64,000 bases of DNA from Pacificimonas aurantium (GTDB taxonomy: Bacteria; Pseudomonadota; Alphaproteobacteria; Sphingomonadales; Sphingomonadaceae), in the NCBI RefSeq assembly GCF_020092905.1, contig NZ_JAGSGB010000002.1, positions 620,001 through 684,000 of the forward strand. Direction: 5' to 3'. Each line of letters opens with the position of its first letter. Position 1 is the first letter of the stretch. Below the pieces are notes generated by a model, which saw only the letters and a program-made list of their open reading frames with translations, was not told where the DNA came from and did no database searches. Below, one piece after another: positions 1 through 9,582 of the stretch. The translations under genes were made by a program, and so were the position numbers.

Positions 1-1
1 A

Positions 2-100
2 GTGCACAACCGCACCATCGCGCGGCTCGAGTATAAGAAGATCGCCAGCAATAGCGGCGGCGCAGAGGAACCGGACACGGAAGTGCCCGGCAACCGCTGA
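2..100 (+). CDS. C-terminal fragment of an unidentified protein
   Basis: An open frame enters from the left edge and ends at TGA (98-100). It is followed within 25 bases by a strong terminator, as expected for the end of a gene. The visible 32 residues include HNRTIARLEYKKIA and a Gly/Glu-rich tail. I do not recognise the family, and most of the protein lies outside the window. Confidence 0.45.
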   Translation: MHNRTIARLEYKKIASNSGGAEEPDTEVPGNR

Positions 101-120
101 GCCGATTTGGCGCAGAATAT

Positions 121-149
121 GGGGTCGCCTGCCCGGCGGCCCCTTTTTT
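121..149 (+). terminator. Rho-independent terminator
   Basis: GGGGTCGCC and GGCGGCCCC form a 9-bp stem with one wobble pair and a 5-base loop, followed directly by six T. It lies just after the gene that enters from the left and separates it from the thiolase gene. Confidence 0.85.
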
Positions 150-255
150 GTGACCTGGCGCCCAAGGCTGGGTGAACGAACTGACCGCAATTGAGAGGAG
201 GACGCCGCGGGCCAGGATTGGCATATCGCCTCCTTCACAACAGATTGAGGCAGGA

Positions 256-1770
256 ATGACCGTCGCGCCAAACACGCCCGTACTCGTCGGAGCCGCACAG
301 TTCGTCGGCAGGGAGGACGACCCTGCGCAGGCACTCTCCCCTCAGGATATGCTGGCAGAAGTCGCGAGGCGCGCCCTCTCCGACAGCGGCGTAGAGGCCG
401 CCGCCGCCATCGATACGCTCGCCGTCATCCGGCTGTTCGCGGACTCCGGCGCCGACGCCTTCGCCTCGCCGTTCGGCAGCGCGAGAAACCTGCCCTGGTC
501 GGTCGCCCAGAGGATCGGCGCGAAGCCCGCCCACCTCATTTACGGCCCGGTCGGCGGAAACTCGCCGCAGTTGCTGGTGAACGAGTTTGCAGAGCGGATC
601 TGGCGCGGCGAAGCCGAAGTCTGCCTGATCGCTGGCGGGGAAGCCCTGCGAACCCAGGCGCGTGCCGCGAAGGCCGGACTGAAGCTCGACTGGTCCGAAG
701 ATGCTCCGTCGGCGCCGGAGGATCCCTTCCCGGTGCCGGCAATGCTATCCGGCCACGAGGCGAAACACGGCTTCCTTCTGCCGGTGAACATCTACCCCGC
801 TTTCGAAACGGCTTTCGGGGCGGCCGAGGGCTGGTCGCTCGACGAGCATATGCGCCGCATCGGCGAACTTATGGCCCCCTTCAGCGAAGTCGCGCGCGAC
901 AATCCCTATGCCCAGGTTCGCGAAGCGCGGTCAGCCGAGGAACTGGTCACGCCCCAGGGTGACAATCGGTGGATATCCTGGCCCTATACGAAATTCCTCG
1001 TCTCCAACCTGTTTGTCGACCAGGCCGGCGCCGTCCTTCTCATGTCCAGCGGGAAGGCCGACGAGCTTGGCGTGCCGCAGGACGGCCGCGTCTACCTCCA
1101 TGGTTCGGCGGATACGCATGAAAAGCTGCTGCCGGTCGACCGCCCCGACTATGCGCGGTGCCCGGCCATCGAAGTCGGCGCCGCTCATGCCCTCGAACAA
1201 GCGAACGTCACTCCGGACCAGCTCGACATCATCGACCTATATTCATGCTTCCCGGTCGCTGTGGAGCTGGCGGCAAAGGAAATCGGCCTTTCCACCGACG
1301 ATCCGAAGCGGCTGACCCAGACTGGCGGGCTTCCCTATTTCGGGGGTGCCGGCAACGCCTATTCGATGCACGGTATTGCGGAGATCTTCGAGGCCTGCCG
1401 CGCGCAGCCCGACAAGACCGCCTTCGTCTTCGCCAATGGCGGGTTCCTGACCAAGCACAGTTTCGGCGTCTATTCGGCGAAGCCCGGCTATTCCGAGCGA
1501 ACCGATCCCGCCAGCTACCAGCGCCGCATCGACGAGATGCCCTCTCCCGCGCTCGACAAGACACCGTCGGGCGAAGGGGTGATCGAAGCCTACACCGTGA
1601 TTTTCGACCGCAAGGGAGCGAAAGTCGCGCCGATCATAGCCCGCAAGGGCGACACCCGCTTTCTTGCCCAGATTTCCGAGGGGCTGGACGAGCTGATGGC
1701 GGACAATATGGTCGGGCGGAAGGTTCGCGTGGAAGCAGGCGACCCGGTCAACAGGGCCGTTCTGCTGTGA
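256..1770 (+). CDS. Thiolase-family acetyl-CoA acetyltransferase-like protein
   Basis: Predicted 504-residue protein of the thiolase superfamily (the acetyl-CoA acetyltransferase or SCP-x-like branch that carries an extra C-terminal domain). The N-terminus NTPVLVGAAQFV, the core segment LYSCFPVAVELAAKEIG and the Gly-rich stretch GLPYFGGAGNAYSMHGIAEI are typical of this branch. Such enzymes make or cleave C-C bonds of acyl-CoA thioesters, in fatty-acid or sterol side-chain metabolism. The substrate cannot be read from the sequence. I chose ATG 256 because the conserved N-terminus begins there and AGGCAGGA precedes it. The frame is open upstream to 172, but that part is not family-like. It is preceded by a terminator and followed by a convergent gene, so it is probably monocistronic. 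Confidence 0.8.
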   Translation: MTVAPNTPVLVGAAQFVGREDDPAQALSPQDMLAEVARRALSDSGVEAAAAIDTLAVIRLFADSGADAFASPFGSARNLPWSVAQRIGAKPAHLIYGPVGGNSPQLLVNEFAERIWRGEAEVCLIAGGEALRTQARAAKAGLKLDWSEDAPSAPEDPFPVPAMLSGHEAKHGFLLPVNIYPAFETAFGAAEGWSLDEHMRRIGELMAPFSEVARDNPYAQVREARSAEELVTPQGDNRWISWPYTKFLVSNLFVDQAGAVLLMSSGKADELGVPQDGRVYLHGSADTHEKLLPVDRPDYARCPAIEVGAAHALEQANVTPDQLDIIDLYSCFPVAVELAAKEIGLSTDDPKRLTQTGGLPYFGGAGNAYSMHGIAEIFEACRAQPDKTAFVFANGGFLTKHSFGVYSAKPGYSERTDPASYQRRIDEMPSPALDKTPSGEGVIEAYTVIFDRKGAKVAPIIARKGDTRFLAQISEGLDELMADNMVGRKVRVEAGDPVNRAVLL

Positions 1771-1791
1771 CCCCGTCTGGCCGCCTGAGCG

Positions 1792-2694
1792 CTAGTAGTC
1801 GATCCGCGTGACCGAAATGCCGCGCTTTTCCAGCTCAGACTGGACGCTGCCCTCCCCGCCGAGGTGACCGGCACCAACTGCGACGAAGACCGTACCGGGC
1901 TCGTCTAGACGCTCTTCGATCCAGGCGGCCCAGTTGCGGTTCCGGTCGGTGATCAGACGGGCGTAAAGGACGGGATCATCCTCCAGTTCCTCGTTCAGGA
2001 CGTCCGATAGGGCAGCGGTATCGCCCGAAGCCCACGCTTCGGTCATCCGGCCGATAAAGCTCTCTGCATCATCCAGCTGCTCGATGCTCTGCTCCAGAAA
2101 TTCGACCTGGTGCTCCTCCGGAAGGTCGTCGAACAGCCGGAACTGATAGTCGAGCGTTTCGAGGCCTGAGACCGGCATGCCGCGCTCTTCGGCTGCTGCG
2201 ATAAGGCGGCGCTCGGCGCCCGCATCGGGCGTCATGCCAAGCTTCTGATACTGGATCCCGGCCAGATTGATCGCAACCAACCATGGATCCAGCGGTTCGA
2301 AGGCGGCCGGGTCCACGCCGGCTTCGACCAGTTCATCGGACAGCAGCGCGTAACTGTCGGGCGAGATCGTCCGGGAGAGAGGTTTTCCTGCCGGGTCGAC
2401 GCCGAGCATCATGGTCTGGCTGAGTTCTTCCCGGGTGGGTTCGAGCGTTTCGATGACGAGTTCGTCGCTTGCTTCGAACGCATCGCGAACGGCCTCGTCG
2501 AACCAGCCTTCGCTCCCCGTCAGGATGTGGATCGTCCCGAACAAGTAGATGCGTGTATCCTCGTCAGAAACTTCGAACAGGGCCGGGTCGGCATCCCCTG
2601 CGACGTCCGTTTCCTGCGGCGCGGCCCGAACGGGCTGCGGCGCGGCGCACCCCGGCAGGACGGCCAGCAGCATAACGGGAAACAATCTACGCAT
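1792..2694 (-). CDS. TraB/GumN family lipoprotein
   Basis: Predicted 300-residue protein with a short positively charged start, a hydrophobic segment and a lipobox-like LAVLPGC near residue 16, so probably an exported lipoprotein. The mature part has the TraB/GumN pattern: FGTIHIL (GTIH/GTxH motif), a segment near the middle with ERGMPVSGLET, and the C-terminal VAVGAGHLGGEGSV. The family is related to Tiki-type metalloproteases, but its bacterial substrates are mostly unknown. I chose the ATG at 2694 because it gives an intact signal sequence; a longer frame to 2757 is possible. Confidence 0.78.
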   Translation of the reverse strand: MRRLFPVMLLAVLPGCAAPQPVRAAPQETDVAGDADPALFEVSDEDTRIYLFGTIHILTGSEGWFDEAVRDAFEASDELVIETLEPTREELSQTMMLGVDPAGKPLSRTISPDSYALLSDELVEAGVDPAAFEPLDPWLVAINLAGIQYQKLGMTPDAGAERRLIAAAEERGMPVSGLETLDYQFRLFDDLPEEHQVEFLEQSIEQLDDAESFIGRMTEAWASGDTAALSDVLNEELEDDPVLYARLITDRNRNWAAWIEERLDEPGTVFVAVGAGHLGGEGSVQSELEKRGISVTRIDY

Positions 2695-2815
2695 CTTGAT
2701 ACCTTTCAACCGCAGCTCGGCTCGATCGCCCGTCGTGGCGCCAACGGTAACGGCCAAACCTTTCTAGCGGGTTCTCATTTTGCACGCGCGCCCACCCGCG
2801 GCTATGCCTTCCCGC

Positions 2816-3907
2816 ATGCACATCGGAATCCTGACGGGCGGCGGCGACGTCCCCGGCCTCAATCCCTGCATCCGTTCGGTTGTCCTCAATGCGGACGACC
2901 GGGGATGGCGCGTGACCGGCTTCCGGCGAGGCTGGGCAGGCGTTCTCGACATCGACCCGAGCGATTCCGGCTCGATCTCCGACAATACGGTCGCCCTCAA
3001 CCGGCACAATGTTCGCGGGCTCGACCGGATCGGCGGAACCGTCCTCCATACCTCCCGGCTCGATCCACGCACCGGGCCGAGCGACCGCACGGATCAGGTG
3101 CTGTCCATCCTGCAGGCGCTGGGTATCGATGCGCTGATCACGCTGGGCGGCGACGGAACGCTGCGCTTCTCGACCCATATCGCGAAGAAGGGATTCCCGG
3201 TCGTCGGCATTCCGAAGACGATGGACAATGACGTCCCCGGCAGCGACTTCTGCATCGGGTTTTCGACTGCCATCTCGCGCTCCGTCGAAGCCATCAATGC
3301 GCTGCGGACGACCGCGGAAAGCCACGAGCGGATCGCCGTCGTCGAACTGTTCGGCCGCGAGAGCGGAGAGACCGCTCTGCTGGCCGGCTTCCTGGCGCAG
3401 GTGGACCGGACCCTGATCGCGGAAGTCCCGGTCGACACCGATCGGCTGATGCCACTTCTCTCGGTCGACAAGTCCGACCATGCCGGCCGCTATGCGATGC
3501 TCGTCGTGTCCGAGGGTGCGCGCCTCCTTGGCGAGGCGGCGCCGGACGTCTCTGGCAGCGCCACCAACCGCGCCGATCAGGGTGTCGGCTTCCGTCTCGC
3601 CCGGCTGATCGAAGAGCGGACGAGCGAGCGTACCATCGTGCAGCAACTCGCCTATCTGATGCGCGCCGGCGAGCCCGACGCCCTCGACCGCATGGTCGGC
3701 TTCGCCTTCGGTGCGCTTGCAGTGCAGTTGGTCGAGCGCAAGGAATTCGGGCGCCTTGTTGCCTTGAAAGACGGAAACTACTGTCACGAACCGCTGGAAG
3801 TCATCGAAACCGGACCGCGGCACGTCGATGTAAAACGACTGTACGACGAAAATCGCTTCCGTGCGAAGCTGTCCGCCGTCGAGGGTATGCCCATGTTCCT
3901 TTACTGA
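2816..3907 (+). CDS. pfkA: 6-phosphofructokinase
   Basis: Predicted 363-residue phosphofructokinase, which phosphorylates fructose 6-phosphate to the 1,6-bisphosphate in glycolysis. The N-terminal IGILTGGGDVPGLN, the GGDGT loop and PKTMDNDVPGSDFCIGF are the nucleotide and substrate motifs. The Gly in GGDGT predicts ATP rather than pyrophosphate as donor. The Lys in PKTMDND is shared with PPi-dependent and with group III ATP enzymes, so the donor is inferred rather than certain. The start at 2816 fits the conserved N-terminus. The gene is divergent from the TraB/GumN gene. Confidence 0.88.
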   Translation: MHIGILTGGGDVPGLNPCIRSVVLNADDRGWRVTGFRRGWAGVLDIDPSDSGSISDNTVALNRHNVRGLDRIGGTVLHTSRLDPRTGPSDRTDQVLSILQALGIDALITLGGDGTLRFSTHIAKKGFPVVGIPKTMDNDVPGSDFCIGFSTAISRSVEAINALRTTAESHERIAVVELFGRESGETALLAGFLAQVDRTLIAEVPVDTDRLMPLLSVDKSDHAGRYAMLVVSEGARLLGEAAPDVSGSATNRADQGVGFRLARLIEERTSERTIVQQLAYLMRAGEPDALDRMVGFAFGALAVQLVERKEFGRLVALKDGNYCHEPLEVIETGPRHVDVKRLYDENRFRAKLSAVEGMPMFLY

Positions 3908-3957
3908 TCTCCCCTGCGGGTGTATCGGTATACCAACACAGTTAGGGAGACCTCGTT

Positions 3958-4671
3958 ATGATCCGTACCGTCACCGCATTTTCCGCCGCAGCTTTTTCCG
4001 CCGCCCTTCTCGCGACCAGTGCTTTTGCCGCAGAGCGCAGCTGGACCCCGTCGGACTTCGACGAGATCGAAGTGCGCGGCCCCTATGACGTCGTCGTGAC
4101 CACGGGCGGTTCGCCTCTGGTACGCGCGCAGGGGTCGGACGATGCTCTCGAACGGCTGGAGATCCGGACGGACGGCGACCGGCTGATCATCACGAGCAAA
4201 CGATCCGGCGGCCTCAGCGGGCTGTTCGGCGGGCGTGACGATGCCGACGTCCGGGTGCTTGTGAACACGGAACGCCTGAACGCGGCGAGCCTGTCGGGGT
4301 CGGGGGACCTGGTGGTCGACCGCATGGACGGCGACGACGTGAAGATCGCCATGTCCGGCTCAGGCGACATCAATGTCGGCGCCGTACGCGCGGGAAGCGC
4401 GAAGATCGCGATGTCGGGCTCGGGCGATATTTCGGCGGCCGGAGCGTGCAATTCCGCCTCGATCTCGATTTCCGGATCGGGCGAAGTCCAGGCGGGCGAC
4501 CTCGCCTGCAAGATGCTGACCGTCAGCATTGCCGGCTCCGGCGACGTCTATGCGCACGCAAGCGATACCGCGACAGCGAAGATCGCCGGTTCGGGCGACG
4601 TCTTCATCAGCGGCGGCGCACGCTGCTCCACCAAGGTGAGCGGCTCGGGCGAGGTACAGTGCGGCGCCTGA
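3958..4671 (+). CDS. Exported GIN-domain (DUF2807) protein
   Basis: Predicted 237 residues: a signal peptide of about 24 residues ending ATSAFA, then a putative auto-transporter adhesin head GIN domain (DUF2807). The mature part is a chain of short repeats with GSGD or GSGE roughly every 15-20 residues (for example MSGSGDINVG and IAGSGDVY), expected to form a right-handed beta-solenoid. RSWTPSDFDEIEVRGPYDVVV is the usual DUF2807 entry strand. Function is unknown; an envelope or periplasmic location is likely. A purine-rich AGGGAGA site precedes the ATG. Its stop directly abuts that of the convergent DUF1489 gene. Confidence 0.8.
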   Translation: MIRTVTAFSAAAFSAALLATSAFAAERSWTPSDFDEIEVRGPYDVVVTTGGSPLVRAQGSDDALERLEIRTDGDRLIITSKRSGGLSGLFGGRDDADVRVLVNTERLNAASLSGSGDLVVDRMDGDDVKIAMSGSGDINVGAVRAGSAKIAMSGSGDISAAGACNSASISISGSGEVQAGDLACKMLTVSIAGSGDVYAHASDTATAKIAGSGDVFISGGARCSTKVSGSGEVQCGA

Positions 4672-5091
4672 TCAGATCAGGCACAGTTCCGCCAATTCCC
4701 TGACGAGGGCGGGTGGCAGCGCGCTGATATCGCCGCTGCCGCCCACCATATCGGCCGGCTTCACCCGGTCTTCCAGATAGCGCCAGCCCTGATGGGCGCG
4801 CTTGCGCCGCGCGGCGACCGGGATCATCTCGGCTCCCAGCCAGATTCGCCACTGCTGCCCCTTCTCCGTCTGCGCCTCCTCGAAGCCGAGAATTTCCTGC
4901 CGCACGCGAAGTTGGTGAGCGACGATCCAGTAGAGCGAACCACCCACCAGTTCCGCGTGGCGCGTCGGGCGGTAGCGCGTGTAGATCGGTACCGCCGGGA
5001 CGCCCAGATAGCTGCCGAGCCGCCCTTCGTTGCGCTGCTCAAGCTCTTGGACATGTCCGCATTGCACAGCGGTTTTCGTCAGGTGGAGCAT
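4672..5091 (-). CDS. DUF1489 family protein
   Basis: Predicted 139-residue cytoplasmic protein. The start MLHLTKTAVQCG and the block TRYRPTRHAELVGGSLYWIVAHQLRVRQEILGF (about residues 38-72) are characteristic of DUF1489, a small family nearly confined to alphaproteobacteria. Function is unknown. It follows mgtE on the same strand with a 28-base gap and may be co-transcribed with it. Confidence 0.8.
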   Translation of the reverse strand: MLHLTKTAVQCGHVQELEQRNEGRLGSYLGVPAVPIYTRYRPTRHAELVGGSLYWIVAHQLRVRQEILGFEEAQTEKGQQWRIWLGAEMIPVAARRKRAHQGWRYLEDRVKPADMVGGSGDISALPPALVRELAELCLI

Positions 5092-5119
5092 GGGTCCGAG
5101 ATAGGCGCCGCGGGGCCGC

Positions 5120-6532
5120 TCACAACAGGACGGCGGTGGCCAGGCCCAGAAACAGCAGGAAGCCCATTACGTCCGTCGTCATCGTCACAAAGACGCTGGA
5201 ACTGATCGCCGGATCGATATCGGCGCGGTCCAGCAGAATCGGAATGAGCAGCCCGGCAAGCCCCGCAATCACGATATTCCCGAGCATGGCCGCCGCGATC
5301 ACGACGCCCAGCAGAGGCTGAGCAAAATAGACGCCGGCGGCAATACCGATCAGGGCAGCGATCGCGACGCCGTTGATCAGCGCCACGCGAAGCTCCTTCA
5401 CAATGGTCCGGCCGGTGTTGGAAACGGTCAGTTCATCCGTTGCCAGCGCACGCACCGTCACCGCCATGGTCTGGGTCGCCGCGTTGCCGCCGAGAGACGC
5501 AACAATGGGCATCAGGATAGCGAGCGCGATGATCTGCTCGATGGTATCCGAGAAAACACCGATCACGATCGAAGCCGCGACCGCTGTTCCCAGATTGATG
5601 ACCAGCCAGCGGAGACGCTGGCGCACGATGTCGCGCGTGCGTTCGTTCAGGCCGCCCTCTTCGGCGCCGGTCAAGCGGCGGAAATCCTCGTCGGCCTCCT
5701 GCCGGACGACGTGAACGATGTCGTCCACGGTAATCATGCCGACGAGGCGCTCCGCATCGTCGACCACCGCAGCCGAGATCAGCGCATATTTCTGGAAGCG
5801 GAGCGCCACTTCTTCCTGGTCCATGTCGACCGGGACCAGCGTTTGCTCCCGCAGCATGATGTCCGCAATCTTTGTGGGCCGCGGGGCCCGCAGAAGATGC
5901 GACAGTTTCAGGGTGCCCACTGGATGATGGCGGGCATCGACAACGAAGATTTCCCAGAACTCTTCCGTCAGATCGTCCGTTTCGGCCGCGCGAAGGAAGT
6001 CTATCACCTGCCCGACATCCCAGTCCTGCGGGACGGCAATCAGGTCGCGCTGCATCAGGCGGCCGGCTGATTCCTCGGGATAGCCGAGAGCCTCCTCTAG
6101 CGCCGCCCGGTCGTCGGCCGTCAGCGCGCGGAGTACCGCCTTCTGGTCTTCTTCGTCGAGATCCTCGACGATGGCGACGGCATCGTCGGTATCGAGTTCG
6201 CTCAGGACGCTGGCGACGACTTCGGGCGGGAGGAGGTCGACCAGGTCCTCGCGGACCTCGTCGTCCATCTCGGCAATGACTTCGGGACTTAGCTGGTCGC
6301 CGAGGGCCGCGGCGAGATCCGGACGCTCACTGGGAGCGAACTGCTCGATCAGGTCGGCAATGTCCGCATTATGCAGCGGTTCGGCCAGCTCCTGAACCCG
6401 CTGTTCGTCGCCTTCCTCCAGCGCTTCGCGGACTTCCTGCACGAACTCGCCGCGCAACTGGCCGTCTTCCAGCGCCTCCTGCCGCGCGGGGTCGAGAACC
6501 TGGTCCGTGTCGCTGTCGTCGGCTACGCTCAT
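5120..6532 (-). CDS. mgtE: Magnesium transporter MgtE
   Basis: Predicted 470 residues, the usual MgtE length. An acidic cytoplasmic N-domain of helical hairpins (about 30-150) is followed by two CBS modules (about 155-285) that sense Mg2+. A membrane domain from about residue 305 has five predicted helices and the channel motif PIVASLGGNAATQTM. MgtE is an inner-membrane Mg2+ channel gated by intracellular Mg2+. Nothing like an M-box riboswitch is apparent in the short upstream gap. DUF1489 follows. Confidence 0.92.
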   Translation of the reverse strand: MSVADDSDTDQVLDPARQEALEDGQLRGEFVQEVREALEEGDEQRVQELAEPLHNADIADLIEQFAPSERPDLAAALGDQLSPEVIAEMDDEVREDLVDLLPPEVVASVLSELDTDDAVAIVEDLDEEDQKAVLRALTADDRAALEEALGYPEESAGRLMQRDLIAVPQDWDVGQVIDFLRAAETDDLTEEFWEIFVVDARHHPVGTLKLSHLLRAPRPTKIADIMLREQTLVPVDMDQEEVALRFQKYALISAAVVDDAERLVGMITVDDIVHVVRQEADEDFRRLTGAEEGGLNERTRDIVRQRLRWLVINLGTAVAASIVIGVFSDTIEQIIALAILMPIVASLGGNAATQTMAVTVRALATDELTVSNTGRTIVKELRVALINGVAIAALIGIAAGVYFAQPLLGVVIAAAMLGNIVIAGLAGLLIPILLDRADIDPAISSSVFVTMTTDVMGFLLFLGLATAVLL

Positions 6533-6582
6533 GCTACGCGCTTAAACCGGCAGCGGACGGCCCGCCACCGGCTTGTGACACA

Positions 6583-7329
6583 CTAGAACAGATCCTGCTG
6601 CGTCACCGCGGGTTGGGGCAAGCGGCCCTCGCCGCGCCGCTCCAGATGCCAGGTCGCGGTGTAGCGCACGTCGCCGTCGCGGTCCCGCGCCAGCTGGCGC
6701 AGCCGGTCGCTCGGCAACTCCTCGAATGACGTACCCCGATCATCCCCGCGCCTTACCCGTGGCAGCAGGCCGGGAAGCGCAGACCATTCGACCAGCTGCT
6801 CGGGCGATGCAAGCGCCAGCATATCGCGCAGCAGGTGGGCGGACACATATGCGTCAGGCAGGGCGCGGTGCACCGGCAGTCCCTTTTCCCGCACCAGCCC
6901 CTCGGGCCGGTGCCAGTAGCGCAGGCCCTGATTTGAGAAGCTCGGGCTGTCCGGCCAGAGGCGCAATGCGCATTTCCACGTGCAGATCCACTGCGCCCCG
7001 CGCGTCAGCCGGGGGGTGCAGAATTGCTGTTCGAACGACGCCCGGTGGGCCGCAAGTGCGCGGAATCCGCCGCTGCGCTGGAGCACGGAGGGCGCGGCTT
7101 CATCCCAGCGGGGGGCGCCGCGCACATCTTCGTCGGTGATGTGGTGAACAGCCTGCGTGACGGCCGGAATGTCCCGACCGGGATCGATCAGGAAGGCCCC
7201 CGAACTCTCCGCGATCGTCCAGCTGCCGTCCGATGCCGGCACCAGGTCCTGCCAGCCGACCTCGCACACGGCATGGGCGGGCGGGCGGGATCCTGTTGTT
7301 TCTAGGTCGACGACGCGAATGGGCTGCAT
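6583..7329 (-). CDS. DnaQ-like 3'-5' exonuclease domain protein
   Basis: Predicted 248 residues. The N-terminal half is a DEDDh exonuclease fold: Exo I Asp8/Glu10 in VVDLETTGS, an Exo II-like segment AHRASFEQQF, and Exo III H-x4-D in HRALPDAYVSAHLL. The Exo II position that is normally Asp (HNxxFD) reads Glu here, so activity is not certain. The C-terminal part (about 175-248) is charged and resembles no domain I can name. It may act on DNA or RNA ends; the substrate is unknown. It ends 50 bases from mgtE on the same strand. Confidence 0.72.
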   Translation of the reverse strand: MQPIRVVDLETTGSRPPAHAVCEVGWQDLVPASDGSWTIAESSGAFLIDPGRDIPAVTQAVHHITDEDVRGAPRWDEAAPSVLQRSGGFRALAAHRASFEQQFCTPRLTRGAQWICTWKCALRLWPDSPSFSNQGLRYWHRPEGLVREKGLPVHRALPDAYVSAHLLRDMLALASPEQLVEWSALPGLLPRVRRGDDRGTSFEELPSDRLRQLARDRDGDVRYTATWHLERRGEGRLPQPAVTQQDLF

Positions 7330-7382
7330 GTGTCGCCGATGTGGCGCGCCTGCAGCCCTCGCTCAAGGTCTCCGGTCGAGGT

Positions 7383-9569
7383 CTAGAAGCTCAGCCGGGC
7401 GCTGACCCGGATATCGCGGCCGGGCAGCGGCACATAATCTTTGGTGAAGCTGGCATGCCGGCGCCCTTCGACATCGAAGATATTGTCCATCTGCGCGATG
7501 AAGGTGACGTTCCGGTTGAACAGCGGGCGCCAGGTCACGGCCGCGTTCACGAACAGGAAATCGTCCGTCGGCGTCTCGAGCGCGGTCACCTCATCCTGCT
7601 CTGCCGTATAGGCAAGTTCGATGCGGCCGCCGACATAGTCCGCATCGGCATCGAGCGCCGCAAACAGGCTAAGCGGCGGGATACGCGGGACATTCGATCC
7701 GTCGTCGAACTCAGCGCGCACATAGTCCGCGCGCAGGTCGGTCGACAGATCGACCAGGTCGCCGTCGTACAGGTCGATAACGGCCTCGGCCTCGAACCCG
7801 TAATAGCTCGCGTCGGTCTGCATCTGCTGGTAGACGGGCAGTTCGTCCTCTTCTTCACCGGTTTCCATCAGGAAGATATAGTCGTCGAACCACTGGGCGT
7901 AGGCTGAGACGCCGATGCTTGCCGGTCCGACTTGACCACGAGCGAACGCCTCTGCGCCCCATGCCTTTTCCGTCTTCAGATCGGGATCGCCGATTTCGAA
8001 CTGCTGCGTTGCGATGTGGGGTCCGTTGGCGAACAGCTCTTCGGCGCCCGGCGCGCGCTCGGCGCGCGATCCCGTAAGGCCCAAGCGGAAATTCCGATTG
8101 GGGCGGTATACAGCGCTCACCGCGCCCGACAACGCATCGAAGGTGCGGTCCGTGAACCCGTCTGCTTCCACCTCGGTATGCTCGTAACGTCCGGCGATCT
8201 CGACCGTGAATGGCGCGTTGCCGAATTCCTGCAAGGTGAACAGAGCATATTGGTCGGTCTTGTTCGGGGCCACGAACGCCTCGGCACCGATGGCCTCGAA
8301 ATCGCGATGATAGGCCTGCGCGCCGACGCTGCCGTTCCAGCGAGCGGTTTCCTTCTGGGTCAGGACGAACCGGCCTTCGAAGCCCTCCACATCGAAGATC
8401 GTACCGACCTCTTCGCCCTCGAATTCGGTGTGTGTATAGTCGGAATAACCGATGCGAAGGTCCGCACGTTCGAAGATGCCGCCCAGCGACAGGCCGGCGC
8501 GCATGTCCGCGCGGGTCTGTTCCAGGCCGATGGTGACGGGCTCCTCGCCATGGTCATGGCCCTCATCCTCGTCGTGGTGATCTTCATCCTCGTGATGGTC
8601 GCCATCTTCGTGATCCTCATCTTCGTGATCTTCGTCCTCATGGTCGTGGTCTTCTTCCTCGCCATGATGATGACCTCCTCCAGGCCCGCCGGGGATGCCA
8701 TAATCGGTTTCGTAGCGGCTGACGGACACGCCCAGATAATCGCTCGCGTCACCAATCAGCAGGCCGCCGCCGAATGAATGAGTCTCCGTCGCGCTATTGG
8801 GTAGGTAGCGGTCCTGATTGGCCGCCTCTTGAAGCTCTTCGGCTTCTTCGAGGTGTCCCTCTTCTAACTCCTCGGCGACATCTGCCAGCAGATCGGCACG
8901 ACGTTCCTCGGAAAGGGCAAAGCCGGGAATCTCTATGTCGTCGGTCTTCCGATACGACCCATCGAAGTGGAGCGCCGCCATGTCGCTGAGCCGTATATCT
9001 ACCGACCCACCGATCTCGCGGCCGTCGTCCACCGAACTGACGCTGCCGATAGCATCGACATGGACATCCTCGTCGGGGACGGCTCTCGGAATGCACTTGT
9101 CGATCAGGTTCACGGCGCCGCCGATGGCCTGGCTGCCGTAAAGCAGCACGGCGGGGCCGCGCAGCACCTCGATCCGCTCGGTCGTCAGCGGATCAAGACT
9201 GACAGCATGGTCGGCGGACGTATTGGAGGCATCCAGATTGCCGAGACCGTCGGTCAGCACCTTTACGCGCTCCCCGGAAAAGCCGCGCAGGATCGGGCGG
9301 GACGCGCCGGGGGAGAAGCTGGTGGCGCTCACCCCGGGAAGGTCGGCGAGAATATCGCCCACCTGGCCCGACATTTCCCGTTGCAGCTCGGCGCCCGCGA
9401 CGACCGACGTTCCCGATAGAACGTCGAGGCTTCCGACACCCGGGCCCGTGATGACGATGGTCGGCGGGGTCTGGTGAAAATCGTCTTCGGCGCTCTGGGA
9501 GGCATTCTGAGCGGCGACGGGAGCGGCGAGCGTGACGGCGGCGGACAGGAGAAGGGCAGAGCGGCGCAT
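7383..9569 (-). CDS. TonB-dependent receptor, probable zinc uptake (ZnuD-like)
   Basis: Predicted 728-residue outer-membrane receptor with a signal peptide (LLLSAAVTLAAPVAAQ), a plug domain (about 40-150, with RPILRGFSGERVKVLTDGLG) and a beta-barrel ending in the aromatic terminal strand DIRVSARLSF. Residues about 295-343 form an extracellular loop built almost wholly of His, Asp and Glu (HHHGEEEDHDHEDEDHEDE and so on). Such loops are known from ZnuD-type zinc receptors, so zinc import is the best inference. I chose the ATG at 9569 because GAGG lies just upstream and the signal peptide is then compact; an ATG at 9584 overlaps the operator palindrome. Confidence 0.85.
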   Translation of the reverse strand: MRRSALLLSAAVTLAAPVAAQNASQSAEDDFHQTPPTIVITGPGVGSLDVLSGTSVVAGAELQREMSGQVGDILADLPGVSATSFSPGASRPILRGFSGERVKVLTDGLGNLDASNTSADHAVSLDPLTTERIEVLRGPAVLLYGSQAIGGAVNLIDKCIPRAVPDEDVHVDAIGSVSSVDDGREIGGSVDIRLSDMAALHFDGSYRKTDDIEIPGFALSEERRADLLADVAEELEEGHLEEAEELQEAANQDRYLPNSATETHSFGGGLLIGDASDYLGVSVSRYETDYGIPGGPGGGHHHGEEEDHDHEDEDHEDEDHEDGDHHEDEDHHDEDEGHDHGEEPVTIGLEQTRADMRAGLSLGGIFERADLRIGYSDYTHTEFEGEEVGTIFDVEGFEGRFVLTQKETARWNGSVGAQAYHRDFEAIGAEAFVAPNKTDQYALFTLQEFGNAPFTVEIAGRYEHTEVEADGFTDRTFDALSGAVSAVYRPNRNFRLGLTGSRAERAPGAEELFANGPHIATQQFEIGDPDLKTEKAWGAEAFARGQVGPASIGVSAYAQWFDDYIFLMETGEEEDELPVYQQMQTDASYYGFEAEAVIDLYDGDLVDLSTDLRADYVRAEFDDGSNVPRIPPLSLFAALDADADYVGGRIELAYTAEQDEVTALETPTDDFLFVNAAVTWRPLFNRNVTFIAQMDNIFDVEGRRHASFTKDYVPLPGRDIRVSARLSF

Positions 9570-9582
9570 ACAACCTCGTTTC

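Noticed and set aside
7932-8777. Plus-strand frame with a very hydrophobic stretch resembling membrane helices
   Set aside because: The Val/Ile/Met run is simply the antisense reading of the His/Asp/Glu-rich loop of the metal receptor.
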